Assembly: GCA_934565425.1 (NCBI GenBank) | Contig: CAKTHW010000010.1 | Location: forward strand, 1-30,593 | Length of the DNA: 30,593 bases | Direction: 5' to 3' | From: an uncultured Oscillospiraceae bacterium | GTDB lineage: Bacteria; Bacillota; Clostridia; Oscillospirales; Oscillospiraceae | In this document: in pieces, positions 1 to 7,870 of the stretch | Numbering within the stretch: the first letter of the stretch is position 1 | How the letters are laid out: each line of letters begins with the position of its first letter | Position numbers and translations under genes: made by a program | The notes under the pieces: generated by a model | Databases searched by the model: none | The model's input: the letters and a program-made list of their open reading frames with translations, nothing else | What the model was told of the DNA's origin: nothing

Positions 1-665
1 CAGCTGTCCGTCAGCCGCTGGGTGATGTCCGGACGAATGACCAGCCGGTCTACGATGACCTCAATGTTGTGCTTGATGTTCTTCTCCAAGGGAATTTCCT
101 CGGACAGGTCGAACAGATTCCCATCCACCCGCACCCGGACATAACCGGAACGGCGGGCGTCCTCGAAAATCTTCTCGTGGGTGCCCTTCTTCCCCCGAAT
201 CACCGGAGCTAGCACCTGGATGCGAGTGGCTTCCGGCAGGGCCAGCACTTGATCGACGATCTGGTCAATGGTCTGCTGATTGATCTCCTTCCCGCAGTTG
301 GGACAGTGGGGGGTGCCCACCCGCGCCCAGAGCAGACGCAGGTAATCGTAAATTTCCGTCACCGTGCCCACGGTGGAGCGGGGGTTTTTGCTGGTGGTCT
401 TTTGGTCGATGGAGATGGCCGGGGAAAGCCCGTCGATGTAGTCCACGTCGGGCTTGTCCATCTGCCCCAGGAACATCCGGGCGTAGCTGGACAGGGACTC
501 CACATACCGGCGCTGTCCCTCGGCGTAGATGGTGTCAAACGCCAGGGAGCTCTTCCCGCTGCCGGACAGGCCGGTGACCACCACCAGCTTGTCCCGTGGA
601 ATTTCCACGTCGATGTTTTTTAGGTTGTTGGCGCGTGCGCCTTTGACAATAATGCGATCTTGCAT
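1..665 (-). CDS. uvrA: UvrABC excinuclease subunit A (N-terminal part, runs off window)
   Basis: This is the first about 221 residues of UvrA, the DNA-damage-sensing ABC ATPase of nucleotide excision repair. The frame starts with ATG at 663-665 ([18 protein letters not shown]), the typical UvrA opening. The Walker A motif GLSGSGKSS lies at residues 32-40. Next come the family stretches [18 protein letters not shown] and [11 protein letters not shown], then CPNC, the first cysteine pair of the inserted zinc module. The rest lies beyond the left edge, so completeness cannot be judged. It follows uvrB by 34 nt on the same strand, the usual uvrBA arrangement, and is probably cotranscribed with pyrE, radC and uvrB. 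Confidence 0.97.
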   Translation of the reverse strand, partial: MQDRIIVKGARANNLKNIDVEIPRDKLVVVTGLSGSGKSSLAFDTIYAEGQRRYVESLSSYARMFLGQMDKPDVDYIDGLSPAISIDQKTTSKNPRSTVGTVTEIYDYLRLLWARVGTPHCPNCGKEINQQTIDQIVDQVLALPEATRIQVLAPVIRGKKGTHEKIFEDARRSGYVRVRVDGNLFDLSEEIPLEKNIKHNIEVIVDRLVIRPDITQRLTDS

Positions 666-699
666 AATGATTCAAATTCCTTCTTTGGGACGGCGTACC

Positions 700-2658
700 T
701 TACGACTGTCCCTTCAGCTCGATGATCTGATCTCGCAGGGCGGCGGCCAGCTCGAACTCCAACCGGCTGGCGGCCTCCTTCATGGCTTTCTCTAGCTGGG
801 CAATGTGAGCGGCACGCTCTTGTGCGGTGAGCTTGCCCTTCTTGTGGCTTTCTTCCACTGGCTTGCTCAGCTCCAGCAGATCTCGGATGTCCTTTTGGAT
901 GGTCTTGGGCACGATGCCGTGGGCCTTGTTGAAGGCGTCCTGCTTGGTACGACGTTCCTCGGTGACCGTGATGGCCCGATCCATAGACGGGGTGATCTTG
1001 TCAGCGTACAGGATGACCATGCCGTCGGCGTTTCGCGCGGCGCGGCCGATGGTCTGGATGAGGGCGGTCTCGCTGCGCAAAAAGCCCTCCTTGTCCGCGT
1101 CCAAAATGGCCACCAGGGACACTTCCGGCAAGTCCAGCCCCTCTCGGAGCAGGTTGATACCCACCAGCACATCAAAGACACCCAGACGCAGGTCACGGAT
1201 GATCTCCGTCCGCTCAATGGTCTTGATGGAGTGGTGCATATACTTGGCCTTCACGCCGGCCTTGATGAGATATTCGGTCAAATCCTCCGCCATCTTGATG
1301 GTCAGCGTAGTCACCAGCACCCGTTCCTTTCGCGCGGAGCGGGCTTGAATTTCTGCCAGCAGGTCGTCGATCTGCCCCTGCACCGGACGCACTTCGATGA
1401 GCGGGTCCAGCAGCCCAGTGGGACGGATGATCTGTTCCACCAGCTGGCCGGAGCGTTCCCGCTCATAGGCGCCAGGGGTGGCGGAGACATAGACCACCTG
1501 GTTCAGCCGCTGCTCAAATTCCTCGAATTTCAGCGGCCGGTTGTCATAGGCGCAGGGCAGCCGAAAGCCGTAGTCCACCAACGTGGTCTTTCTGGCTCGG
1601 TCGCCATTGTACATGGCCCGCACCTGGGGCAGGGTCACATGGGACTCGTCGATAAACAGCAAAAAGTCATCGGGGAAGTAGTCCAATAGCGTCATCGGCG
1701 GAGAACCAGCCGGTCGCTCCGCAATGACCCTGGAGTAGTTCTCAATGCCCTGGCAGTACCCCAGCTCCCGGATCATCTCCATGTCGTACTGGGTGCGCTG
1801 CCGGATGCGCTGCGCCTCAATGGCCTTGCCCTGGCTCTGGAAGAACTCCACCTGCTTCCACATCGCGTCCTCGATCACGGCCAGCGCCCGTTCCAGCTTG
1901 TCCTTGGGGGTGACGTAGTGGCTGGCGGGGTAGATGGCCACGTGGTTCAGGATGCGCACCGGCGAGCCGGTGACCACGTTGATCTCGCTGATGCGATCCA
2001 CCTCGTCCCCCCAGAACTCCACCCGGATGGCGTGTTCCTTGGCGTAGACCGGGTAGATCTCCACCGTGTCCCCCCGCACCCGGAACATATTCCGGTCGAA
2101 AGCGATGTCGTTGCGCTCGTATCGGATTTCGATGAGCTTCTTCAGCAGGGCGTCCCGGTCGTACTCCATCCCAGTGCGCAGACTGATGACCATGTTCTTG
2201 TAGTCGATGGGGTTGCCCAGACCGTAGATGCAGCTGACGGAGGAGACCACGATGACATCCCGCCGCTCAAAAAGGGCGGAGGTGGCACTGTGCCGCAGTC
2301 GGTCGATCTCCTCGTTGATGCTGGCGTCCTTCTCAATGAAGGTGTCTGTGTGGGGGATATAGGCCTCCGGCTGATAGTAGTCGTAGTAGGAGACGAAATA
2401 TTCCACCGCATTGTCCGGGAAAAACTCCTTGAACTCCGCACAGAGCTGGGCGGCCAACGTCTTGTTGTGAGCCAGCACCAGCGTAGGACGCTGCACCCGT
2501 TCAATGACCTTGGCCATGGTGAAGGTCTTGCCGCTGCCGGTGACCCCCTGTAGGGTCTGTTCGTCCAGCCCTAGCTCGATGCCGTTGGCAATGGCGTCGA
2601 TGGCCTCCGGCTGATCGCCAGAGGGTTCAAACGGGCTGACAACTTTGAATTCGGGCAC
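700..2658 (-). CDS. uvrB: UvrABC excinuclease subunit B
   Basis: UvrB is the helicase-like subunit that receives damaged DNA from UvrA and recruits UvrC. The protein opens [19 protein letters not shown]. It carries Walker [14 protein letters not shown], the beta-hairpin region [12 protein letters not shown], the DESH box ([11 protein letters not shown]) and helicase motif [11 protein letters not shown]. It ends in a UVR domain ([25 protein letters not shown]) that contacts UvrC. I chose the GTG start at 2656-2658 because it gives the conserved N-terminus and 652 residues, normal for the family. An alternative ATG at 2698-2700 overlaps the radC stop (TGATG) and would add 14 residues by translational coupling. 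An AAAGG about 13 nt upstream of the GTG is a rather distant ribosome binding site, so the start is not certain. Confidence 0.97.
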   Translation of the reverse strand: MPEFKVVSPFEPSGDQPEAIDAIANGIELGLDEQTLQGVTGSGKTFTMAKVIERVQRPTLVLAHNKTLAAQLCAEFKEFFPDNAVEYFVSYYDYYQPEAYIPHTDTFIEKDASINEEIDRLRHSATSALFERRDVIVVSSVSCIYGLGNPIDYKNMVISLRTGMEYDRDALLKKLIEIRYERNDIAFDRNMFRVRGDTVEIYPVYAKEHAIRVEFWGDEVDRISEINVVTGSPVRILNHVAIYPASHYVTPKDKLERALAVIEDAMWKQVEFFQSQGKAIEAQRIRQRTQYDMEMIRELGYCQGIENYSRVIAERPAGSPPMTLLDYFPDDFLLFIDESHVTLPQVRAMYNGDRARKTTLVDYGFRLPCAYDNRPLKFEEFEQRLNQVVYVSATPGAYERERSGQLVEQIIRPTGLLDPLIEVRPVQGQIDDLLAEIQARSARKERVLVTTLTIKMAEDLTEYLIKAGVKAKYMHHSIKTIERTEIIRDLRLGVFDVLVGINLLREGLDLPEVSLVAILDADKEGFLRSETALIQTIGRAARNADGMVILYADKITPSMDRAITVTEERRTKQDAFNKAHGIVPKTIQKDIRDLLELSKPVEESHKKGKLTAQERAAHIAQLEKAMKEAASRLEFELAAALRDQIIELKGQS

Positions 2659-2699
2659 GAGAAAACACCAGCCTTTCAAACTAGAGTAAATGCGACGCA

Positions 2700-3392
2700 T
2701 CAAAACCGATTCAGTTCCCCCGTCTGCGCCAAAGAAACGTAGTCGCCATCGCAGAAGATCAGGTGATCCAACAGTTCGATGTCCAGTCGATCCAACATCT
2801 TGCGGCAGGCCAGAGTGGTCTCATGATCTGCATAGGAGGGCTGGGTGGAGCCTACCACATGACAGTGAGCCAGCACCACCGCAGAAGCCCGGTAGCGCAA
2901 GGCGATGGCTGTTACCTGACGGGGGAGCAGAGCACAGGAGGTCAAGTCCCCCTCGTCCAGCAGGTCGCAGCCCAGCACCTTCCCGTTGGCGTTCATACAC
3001 AACAGATAAGACATCTCGTTCCGGGCGCCGAAGAAGTAAGGACGCAGCCAATCGGCGTAATCCATGGTGTCCCGCAGCACATTGCCAGTAGAGGAACGGT
3101 CGATGTGATACCGACGGGCGATCTGAGGCAGCATGTGGATGAGCAGCGCGGTGTGTTCCCCCACACCGGGAACCTGCATCAGGTCGGAGACTGAGGCGTC
3201 GAACACGCCGGATAGGGAGCCGAAATGCTCCATCAAACGGTGTGCCAGAGGGTTCACATCCCCTTGCGGGATGGCGTAGAAAAGTAGAAGTTCCAACAGC
3301 TCGTGATTCTCAAATGCCACCTCGCCGTTGCGGAGAAATCGGTTCTTCAACCGCTGCCGATGTCCCACATGACAGTTCTTCTTTTCGTTCAA
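2700..3392 (-). CDS. radC: RadC family JAB/MPN-domain protein
   Basis: RadC-like protein of 230 residues. The N-terminal half has the helix-hairpin-helix region ([15 protein letters not shown], about residues 71-85). The C-terminal JAB/MPN domain carries the metal-binding signature H176-x-H178-x10-D189, with a candidate catalytic glutamate at E126 (RNEMSYLL). The usual HxHPSG is HCHVVG here, so the Pro-Ser after the histidines is lost while the metal ligands remain. Start is TTG at 3390-3392, with GGGAG eight bases upstream. The name is historical: RadC is not firmly established as a repair enzyme, although it sits directly in front of uvrB-uvrA here. It follows pyrE by 40 nt. Confidence 0.93.
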   Translation of the reverse strand: MNEKKNCHVGHRQRLKNRFLRNGEVAFENHELLELLLFYAIPQGDVNPLAHRLMEHFGSLSGVFDASVSDLMQVPGVGEHTALLIHMLPQIARRYHIDRSSTGNVLRDTMDYADWLRPYFFGARNEMSYLLCMNANGKVLGCDLLDEGDLTSCALLPRQVTAIALRYRASAVVLAHCHVVGSTQPSYADHETTLACRKMLDRLDIELLDHLIFCDGDYVSLAQTGELNRF

Positions 3393-3432
3393 GTCTGCTA
3401 CTCCCTTTCTCTTTCAATACAATGGACAGCGG

Positions 3433-4107
3433 TTATTGTTCCGCGCCGTACTGCCGCAGATAGGCTTCCATGCGTTCCTTCATGGCGTGGTCGATGTAGA
3501 CCTTACCGTCGATGGGGCGTTCATAGAGGAAGTCGATGATGTCCCGCACCGTGACGATGGGGTGGACGGCAATGCCGTACTCCTTCCGCAGCTCGTCCAG
3601 GGTGGAACAACTGCCCTGCCCCCGTTCCATTCGGTCTACCGAGACGAACAGACTGGAGATCTTCACAGGCGCCACCTTCTGGAATAGGGCGATGGATTCC
3701 CGCACAGCGGTGCCGGCGGTGACCACGTCCTCTACGATGGCGATGACATCGCCGGCCTGGGGCTGATAGCCCACCATGAAGCCGCCCTCGCCGTGATCCT
3801 TCACCTCTTTCCGGTTGAAGCAGTAGGGGAGGTCACGGCCGTAGTTGCGATACAGGGAGGCGGCGGCAGAGACAGCCAGGGGGATGCCCTTATAGGCGGG
3901 GCCGAACAGGGCGGTGGTGTCTGCCGGCAGATGTTCCTGGAGACAGGCTGCGTAGTAGTCGCCCAGACGGGCGGCCTGGGCGCCGGTTTTGTAATTGCCG
4001 GTGTTGATGAAATAGGGGGTTTTCCGACCGGATTTGGTGGTGAAATCTCCGAAGGTCAATACACCAGAGCGCACCATAAAGGTGATAAATTCCTCTTGAT
4101 AAGTCAT
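3433..4107 (-). CDS. pyrE: Orotate phosphoribosyltransferase
   Basis: PyrE converts orotate and PRPP to orotidine 5'-monophosphate, the fifth step of pyrimidine synthesis. The 224-residue protein shows the N-terminal signature SGRKTPYFINTGNYKTG, the substrate loop FGPAYKGIPLA, the catalytic lysine-rich loop NRKEVKDHGEGG (about residues 118-129), and the PRPP-binding motif VIAIVEDVVTAGTAVRE. Length is normal. The start ATG is at 4105-4107, with AAAAGAGG seven bases upstream. It is the first gene of a pyrE-radC-uvrB-uvrA unit, so excision-repair genes share a promoter with a nucleotide-synthesis gene. No other pyr genes are present in the window. Confidence 0.97.
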   Translation of the reverse strand: MTYQEEFITFMVRSGVLTFGDFTTKSGRKTPYFINTGNYKTGAQAARLGDYYAACLQEHLPADTTALFGPAYKGIPLAVSAAASLYRNYGRDLPYCFNRKEVKDHGEGGFMVGYQPQAGDVIAIVEDVVTAGTAVRESIALFQKVAPVKISSLFVSVDRMERGQGSCSTLDELRKEYGIAVHPIVTVRDIIDFLYERPIDGKVYIDHAMKERMEAYLRQYGAEQ

Positions 4108-4114
4108 AAAAATA

Positions 4115-4146
4115 CCTCTTTTCCCGTTTGAAAAAGAGCAAACGGG
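4115..4146 (-). promoter_or_regulatory. pyrE leader hairpin that can mask the ribosome binding site
   Basis: In transcript sense the leader holds an 8-bp stem (CCCGTTTG with CAAACGGG, 4139-4146 and 4123-4130) and a loop CTCTTTTT (4131-4138). It is followed at once by the pyrE Shine-Dalgarno AAAAGAGG (4115-4122). Seven loop bases are exactly complementary to AAAAGAG, so a second stem that covers the ribosome binding site is possible and excludes the first. No PyrR-type binding loop was recognised. Any ligand or control mechanism is inference. Confidence 0.5.
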
Positions 4147-4172
4147 TCTGTCCGTGGGTCATGTCACAGCTC

Positions 4173-4201
4173 ATTATAGCATCATCTATTTTAATAGACA
4201 A
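4173..4201 (-). promoter_or_regulatory. SigA-type promoter of pyrE-radC-uvrB-uvrA
   Basis: On the minus strand there is a -35 TTGTCT (4196-4201), a 17-base spacer and a perfect -10 TATAAT (4173-4178). Predicted start of transcription is near 4166, giving a leader of about 60 nt. Confidence 0.8.
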
Positions 4202-4225
4202 GACAGAGCGTTAGAAATGCTTTCC

Positions 4226-4264
4226 CAGAAAAGGGAAAACTCCCCTGCTGGAGCAGGGGAGTTT
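4226..4264 (-). terminator. Rho-independent terminator of the symporter gene
   Basis: A 13-bp inverted repeat (AAACTCCCCTGCT, 2-base turn, AGCAGGGGAGTTT; 4237-4264) is followed on the minus strand by an interrupted T tract. It lies 20 nt past the symporter stop codon. Confidence 0.85.
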
Positions 4265-4284
4265 GATGATAGATGTGATAGGGA

Positions 4285-5673
4285 TTACTTGTCGACCACG
4301 GGGATTTCAGTGGTATCCACTTCATGCAGATTAGCCAGATAATACTTGGTATCCTTTGCGATGGTGCCAGACAGCGCCAGGACAGCCACCAGGTTGGGGA
4401 TTGCCATAAAGGCGTTGAGGATGTCGGCGATGTTCCAGACCAGATCCAGAGCAACAACGGGAGCGATGACGATAACTGCGATGTAGAGCAGCTTGTAGGG
4501 CAGCAGAGCCTTCTTGCCGAACAGGTATTCGGCGCAGCGTTCACCATAATAGGACCAGCCCAGGATGGTGGAGTAAGCGAAGCAGATGATGCCGATGACC
4601 AGAATGATGGGGCCAAGGACGGGGATCTGAGAGAAGGCTGCGGTGGTCATCTGACCGCCGTTTTTGATGGTGGACATATCAATGCCATTGTCACGCATGA
4701 TGGTGGTGACCAGAACCAGACCGGTCATCAGGCAGACAACAACGGTATCCCAGAAGGTGCCGGTTGCGGAGACCAGAGCCTGACGGACAGGGTTACGGGT
4801 CTGTGCAGCGGAAGCGACCAGGGGAGCGGAGCCCAGACCGGATTCGTTGGAGAACAGGCCGCGGGCAATACCATAACGAGCTGCCATCATGATGCCCTGA
4901 CCGACCAGGCCGCCAGCGACTGCGCCGGGCTTGAATGCCAGGGTGCAGATGGTCTTGATCGCGGGGATCAAAGTATCATGGTTCATGCCCAGAATGATGA
5001 TGCAGCCCAGGACATAGAAGATAGCCATGAAGGGAACCAGCTTTTCACAAACGGTAGCGATGGACTTGATGCCGCCCAGAATGACGACAGCGGTGATGAT
5101 GCCAAAGATGATGCCGATGCCCAGACGGGGAGTGGGGATGAAGTTGATGTTGTTTTCGATGACTTCTGCGATGGCGTTGATCTGTGTTGCGTTACCGATG
5201 CCGAAGGAGGCGAAGGTTGCGAAGAAAGCGAACAGAATGCCCAGCCACTTCATGTTCAGACCACGTTCCAGAGCGTACATTGCGCCGCCCTGCATACGAC
5301 CGTCTGCGCTCTGCACACGGTACTTCACGGCGATCAGGGATTCAGAATACTTGGTGGCAATGCCGAACACGCCGGTCAGCCAGCACCACAGGACAGCGCC
5401 AGGGCCGCCGATGAAGATCGCAGTGCCCACACCGATGATGTTGCCGGTGCCGATGGTGGAGGCCAGTGCGGTGGTCAGAGCCTGGAACTGGCTGACATCG
5501 CCGGGAGCATCAGGATCCTTGGTGAAGGAGAGCTTGATGGCGGTGCCGAGCTTTCTCTGAATGAAACCGGTTCGTGCTGTCAGGAACAGGTGAGTGCCGA
5601 ACAGCAGGACGATCATGGGGATGCCCCATACCTGGCCGTCAAGCCAACTTATAAAGTCGCTAAAAGCTTTCAT
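4285..5673 (-). CDS. Sodium:alanine/glycine symporter (AGCS family)
   Basis: Integral membrane protein of 462 residues with about ten or more hydrophobic segments, matching the alanine or glycine:cation symporter family (AGCS, COG1115). Family stretches include FQALTTALASTIGTGNIIGVGTAI, GGPGAVLWCWLTGVFGIATKYSES, GIARGLFSNESGLGSAP and GWSYYGERCAEYLFG. It is expected to import alanine and/or glycine with Na+ or H+. Length is normal. The start ATG is at 5671-5673, preceded by AAAGGAAAGGA about eight bases upstream. It stands alone between its own terminator and a long leader with a tandem glycine riboswitch, which argues that glycine is a physiological substrate. Confidence 0.95.
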   Translation of the reverse strand: MKAFSDFISWLDGQVWGIPMIVLLFGTHLFLTARTGFIQRKLGTAIKLSFTKDPDAPGDVSQFQALTTALASTIGTGNIIGVGTAIFIGGPGAVLWCWLTGVFGIATKYSESLIAVKYRVQSADGRMQGGAMYALERGLNMKWLGILFAFFATFASFGIGNATQINAIAEVIENNINFIPTPRLGIGIIFGIITAVVILGGIKSIATVCEKLVPFMAIFYVLGCIIILGMNHDTLIPAIKTICTLAFKPGAVAGGLVGQGIMMAARYGIARGLFSNESGLGSAPLVASAAQTRNPVRQALVSATGTFWDTVVVCLMTGLVLVTTIMRDNGIDMSTIKNGGQMTTAAFSQIPVLGPIILVIGIICFAYSTILGWSYYGERCAEYLFGKKALLPYKLLYIAVIVIAPVVALDLVWNIADILNAFMAIPNLVAVLALSGTIAKDTKYYLANLHEVDTTEIPVVDK

Positions 5674-5832
5674 AGATTACATCCTTTCCTTTACTTACTT
5701 TGAAAACCTACTCTTTCTTTATGCTCTATCAATTAGACCGCATTTTCACCGCCTCAGGACGTCCCGGTAGGGGGGCGGGGAAAGGGGCTAACAGGATAGC
5801 CTGGTAAAGGGGGCGCTGCCTTTTGTGAAGCG

Positions 5833-5874
5833 TAAAAGAAAAACGCAGCGCTGGCCTGGGATGGCGAACGCTGC
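5833..5874 (-). terminator. Second (distal) leader terminator upstream of the symporter
   Basis: In transcript sense GCAGCG (5869-5874) pairs with CGCTGC (5845-5850) across an 18-base loop. GTTTTTCTTTT follows. It lies about 160 nt before the start codon and downstream of another terminator, so the leader has two termination points in series. Confidence 0.65.
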
Positions 5875-5895
5875 ATCAAAGGAAAAGGAAGCATG

Positions 5896-5930
5896 AAAAA
5901 ATCCGTTGCCGTATTCATCCTGACAACAGA
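5896..5930 (-). terminator. Riboswitch expression-platform terminator (proximal)
   Basis: In transcript sense TCTGTTGTC (5922-5930) pairs with GGCAACGGA (5902-5910), nine pairs including two G-U, followed by TTTTTT (5896-5901). It begins about 15 nt after the second glycine aptamer. Its 5' arm can instead pair with the 3' strand of aptamer P1, which would form an antiterminator. Confidence 0.7.
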
Positions 5931-5944
5931 AAAGGGGGTTCACG

Positions 5945-6131
5945 CTCTGTCCTTTTGCCTGAGAGTTTGACGCGATCTCGCTTTGCACCTTCGGCCTCCG
6001 CAAGGGGTCTTGCGGACTTCTCCAGAGAGTCATCTGTTCACAGTCCTCCGGTTCGTCCTTGAACCGACCTGAGAGATTTTCTCCTTCGGTAGAACAGCGA
6101 TATGAAACTGCGCTGCCATTCTCCTGCAAAC
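5945..6131 (-). promoter_or_regulatory. Tandem glycine riboswitch (gcvT type)
   Basis: Two consecutive glycine aptamers read on the minus strand. Aptamer 1 (6036-6131) is closed by an eight-pair P1 (GTTTGCAG with CTGTGAAC). It contains GGAGAA, CCGAAGGAG and CTCTCAGG. Aptamer 2 (5945-6027) is closed by CTCTG with CAGAG. It contains GGAGAAG, GCCGAAGG and the hallmark CTCTCAGGCAAAAGGACAG. The linker between them is short, as usual for cooperative tandem switches. It sits between a strong promoter and the AGCS symporter, about 270 nt before the start codon. Both aptamers look complete. The motif assignment is established knowledge; the direction of control (off when glycine is bound) is inferred from the downstream pairing. 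Confidence 0.95.
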
Positions 6132-6155
6132 ATCAACTGACGTGTGATTGTTTAT

Positions 6156-6184
6156 AGTATAAACGATTGGTGCAGGAAATGCAA
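6156..6184 (-). promoter_or_regulatory. SigA-type promoter of the riboswitch-symporter transcript
   Basis: Minus strand: -35 TTGCAT (6179-6184), 17-base spacer, -10 TATACT (6156-6161). Transcription would begin near 6149, about 18 nt before the first aptamer. Confidence 0.85.
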
Positions 6185-6352
6185 GATGTTTTTCGATTTT
6201 TTTGCAGAACGTCAGGAAAAAGTAGGCGAATCCCCTGTGGGAACTGGGGAAACGGCATGAAAATGACGGGGAAAATGAATCGTTTTTTCTGAATAAATGC
6301 AGAAAGGACATTTGTCCGCCCAGAAATTCGGCACTTTTTTTTCCGCTTCATC

Positions 6353-6381
6353 TTGCATAAACCGGCAAAATCCGCTATCAT
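6353..6381 (+). promoter_or_regulatory. SigA-type promoter of lysA
   Basis: TTGCAT (6353-6358), 17-base spacer, TATCAT (6376-6381), giving a leader of about 35 nt. No lysine riboswitch fits in it. The stretch 6185-6352 between the divergent promoters shows nothing else I can support. Confidence 0.7.
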
Positions 6382-6423
6382 GGTTTCCAGTATTAAAGTG
6401 AGCGGAAAGTGAGGCATTCACCC

Positions 6424-7683
6424 ATGAAAACACCCTTTGTAACCAAAGATCAGCTGGAGGCGATCTGCCAGCAATATCCCACCCCCTTCCACCTCTACGA
6501 TGAAGCTGGCATCCGCCAGACCGCGCGGGAAGTGAACCAGGCGTTTGCCTGGAACCCAGGCTTTCGGGAATATTTCGCCGTCAAGGCCACACCGACCCCC
6601 GGCATCCTCAAGGTGCTGAAAGAAGAAGGCTGCGGTGTGGACTGCTCCTCGCTGACCGAGCTGATCATGAGCGACAAGTGCGGCTTCACCGGCCACGAGA
6701 TCATGTTCTCCTCCAATGAGACTCCGGCGGAAGAATATGTCCAGGCGGACAAGCAGAACGCCATCATCAACCTGGATGACTTCACCCACATTGACTTCCT
6801 GAAAGAGACCATCGGTTATATCCCCGAAACCATCTCCTGCCGCTACAATCCCGGCGGCGTGTTCACCCTGGGGGAGAGCGAAGAAGGCTTCCAGGTCATG
6901 GATAACCCCGGCGAGGCCAAGTACGGCTTCACCAAGGAACAGATCATCGAGGGCTACAAGAAGCTCAAGTCCATGGGCGCAAAATATTTCGGCATCCACG
7001 CCTTCCTGGCCTCCAACACCATTTCCGATGACTACTATCCCACCCTGGCTGGTGAGCTGTTCGAGCTGGCGGTCGAGTTGAAGGAAAAGACCGGCTGCCA
7101 CATCAAGTTCATCAACCTGTCCGGTGGCGTGGGTGTCCCCTATCGTCCAGAGCAGCGCAAGAACGACATCGCAGCCATCGGCGCTGGCGTCAAGGAACAG
7201 TATGAGAAGATCCTGGTGCCCGCTGGGATGGGCGACGTGAGCATCTACACGGAAATGGGTCGCTTCATGCTGGCACCCCACGGCCTGCTGGTCACCCGTG
7301 CCATCCATGAGAAGCACATTTATAAGGAATACATTGGCGTGGACGCCTGCGCAGCCAACCTGATGCGTCCGGCGATCTATGGCGCATACCATCATATTAC
7401 GGTCATGGGCAAGGAAACAGAACCTTGTGACCACAAGTACGATGTGGTCGGTTCCCTGTGCGAGAACAGCGACAAGTTTGCCATCGACCGGATGCTGCCC
7501 AAGATCGACAGGGGCGACCTGCTGGTTATCCACGACACCGGCGCCCACGGCTTCGCCATGGGGTATAACTACAACGGCCGTCTGCGCAGCGCAGAGATCT
7601 TGCTGAAGGAGGACGGCTCCACCAAGATGATCCGCCGGGCGGAGACCATCGAGGATTATTTCGCCACTTTGATCTGGGACTGA
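6424..7683 (+). CDS. lysA: Diaminopimelate decarboxylase
   Basis: PLP-dependent fold-type III decarboxylase of 419 residues that makes L-lysine from meso-diaminopimelate. The PLP lysine sits in EYFAVKATPTP. Other supports are GCGVDCSSLTELIMS, FGIHAFLASNT, the glycine-rich phosphate-binding loop NLSGGVGVPYRP, the E(M/L)GR motif (YTEMGRFMLAP), and the C-terminal SLCENSDKFA and HDTGAHGFAMGYNYNGRLR. Start ATG at 6424 is preceded by GGAAAGTGAGG with about nine bases spacing. An in-frame GTG at 6409 lies inside that ribosome binding site and is unlikely. The overall sequence is of the form common in Clostridia. It is monocistronic, with its own promoter and terminator. Confidence 0.95.
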   Translation: MKTPFVTKDQLEAICQQYPTPFHLYDEAGIRQTAREVNQAFAWNPGFREYFAVKATPTPGILKVLKEEGCGVDCSSLTELIMSDKCGFTGHEIMFSSNETPAEEYVQADKQNAIINLDDFTHIDFLKETIGYIPETISCRYNPGGVFTLGESEEGFQVMDNPGEAKYGFTKEQIIEGYKKLKSMGAKYFGIHAFLASNTISDDYYPTLAGELFELAVELKEKTGCHIKFINLSGGVGVPYRPEQRKNDIAAIGAGVKEQYEKILVPAGMGDVSIYTEMGRFMLAPHGLLVTRAIHEKHIYKEYIGVDACAANLMRPAIYGAYHHITVMGKETEPCDHKYDVVGSLCENSDKFAIDRMLPKIDRGDLLVIHDTGAHGFAMGYNYNGRLRSAEILLKEDGSTKMIRRAETIEDYFATLIWD

Positions 7684-7705
7684 GCGAAAGAAAACCGCAC
7701 CATAA

Positions 7706-7742
7706 AAGCGTGTATCCCTCCGTTAGGATGCACGCTTTTTTT
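7706..7742 (+). terminator. Rho-independent terminator of lysA
   Basis: Stem AAGCGTG-T-ATCC with GGAT-G-CACGCTT across an eight-base loop, followed by a run of T. It begins 23 nt after the stop codon. Confidence 0.9.
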
Positions 7743-7828
7743 CGCGCATCATTTCTCCACAAAAGAACCCGGTCTATTCCAATGGAAAATGAGTGAGAAC
7801 GCCCACAGACAAAAGGGATAGGACGGGG

Positions 7829-7834
7829 TATAAT
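7829..7834 (+). promoter_or_regulatory. Probable -10 element of the EamA permease gene
   Basis: A perfect TATAAT lies 36 nt before the start codon, right after the lysA terminator. No convincing -35 hexamer is seen 16-18 bases upstream. Confidence 0.45.
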
Positions 7835-7870
7835 GACCCTATCATCCTGAAGAGAAAGAGAAGAACGACC

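Noticed and set aside
805..1689. Long plus-strand open frame (294 codons) opposite uvrB
   Set aside because: It is antisense to a well-conserved gene, has no ribosome binding site and reads as low-quality protein. GC-rich codon use makes such frames common here.
4324..5703. Plus-strand open frame of 459 codons opposite the symporter gene
   Set aside because: Its sequence is very rich in Asp, Gly and Gln, as expected for the complement of membrane-protein codons. The symporter on the other strand is certain.
5788..6129. Open frame of 113 codons within the symporter leader
   Set aside because: It lies inside the glycine riboswitch and its terminators. The conserved RNA bases explain the sequence.
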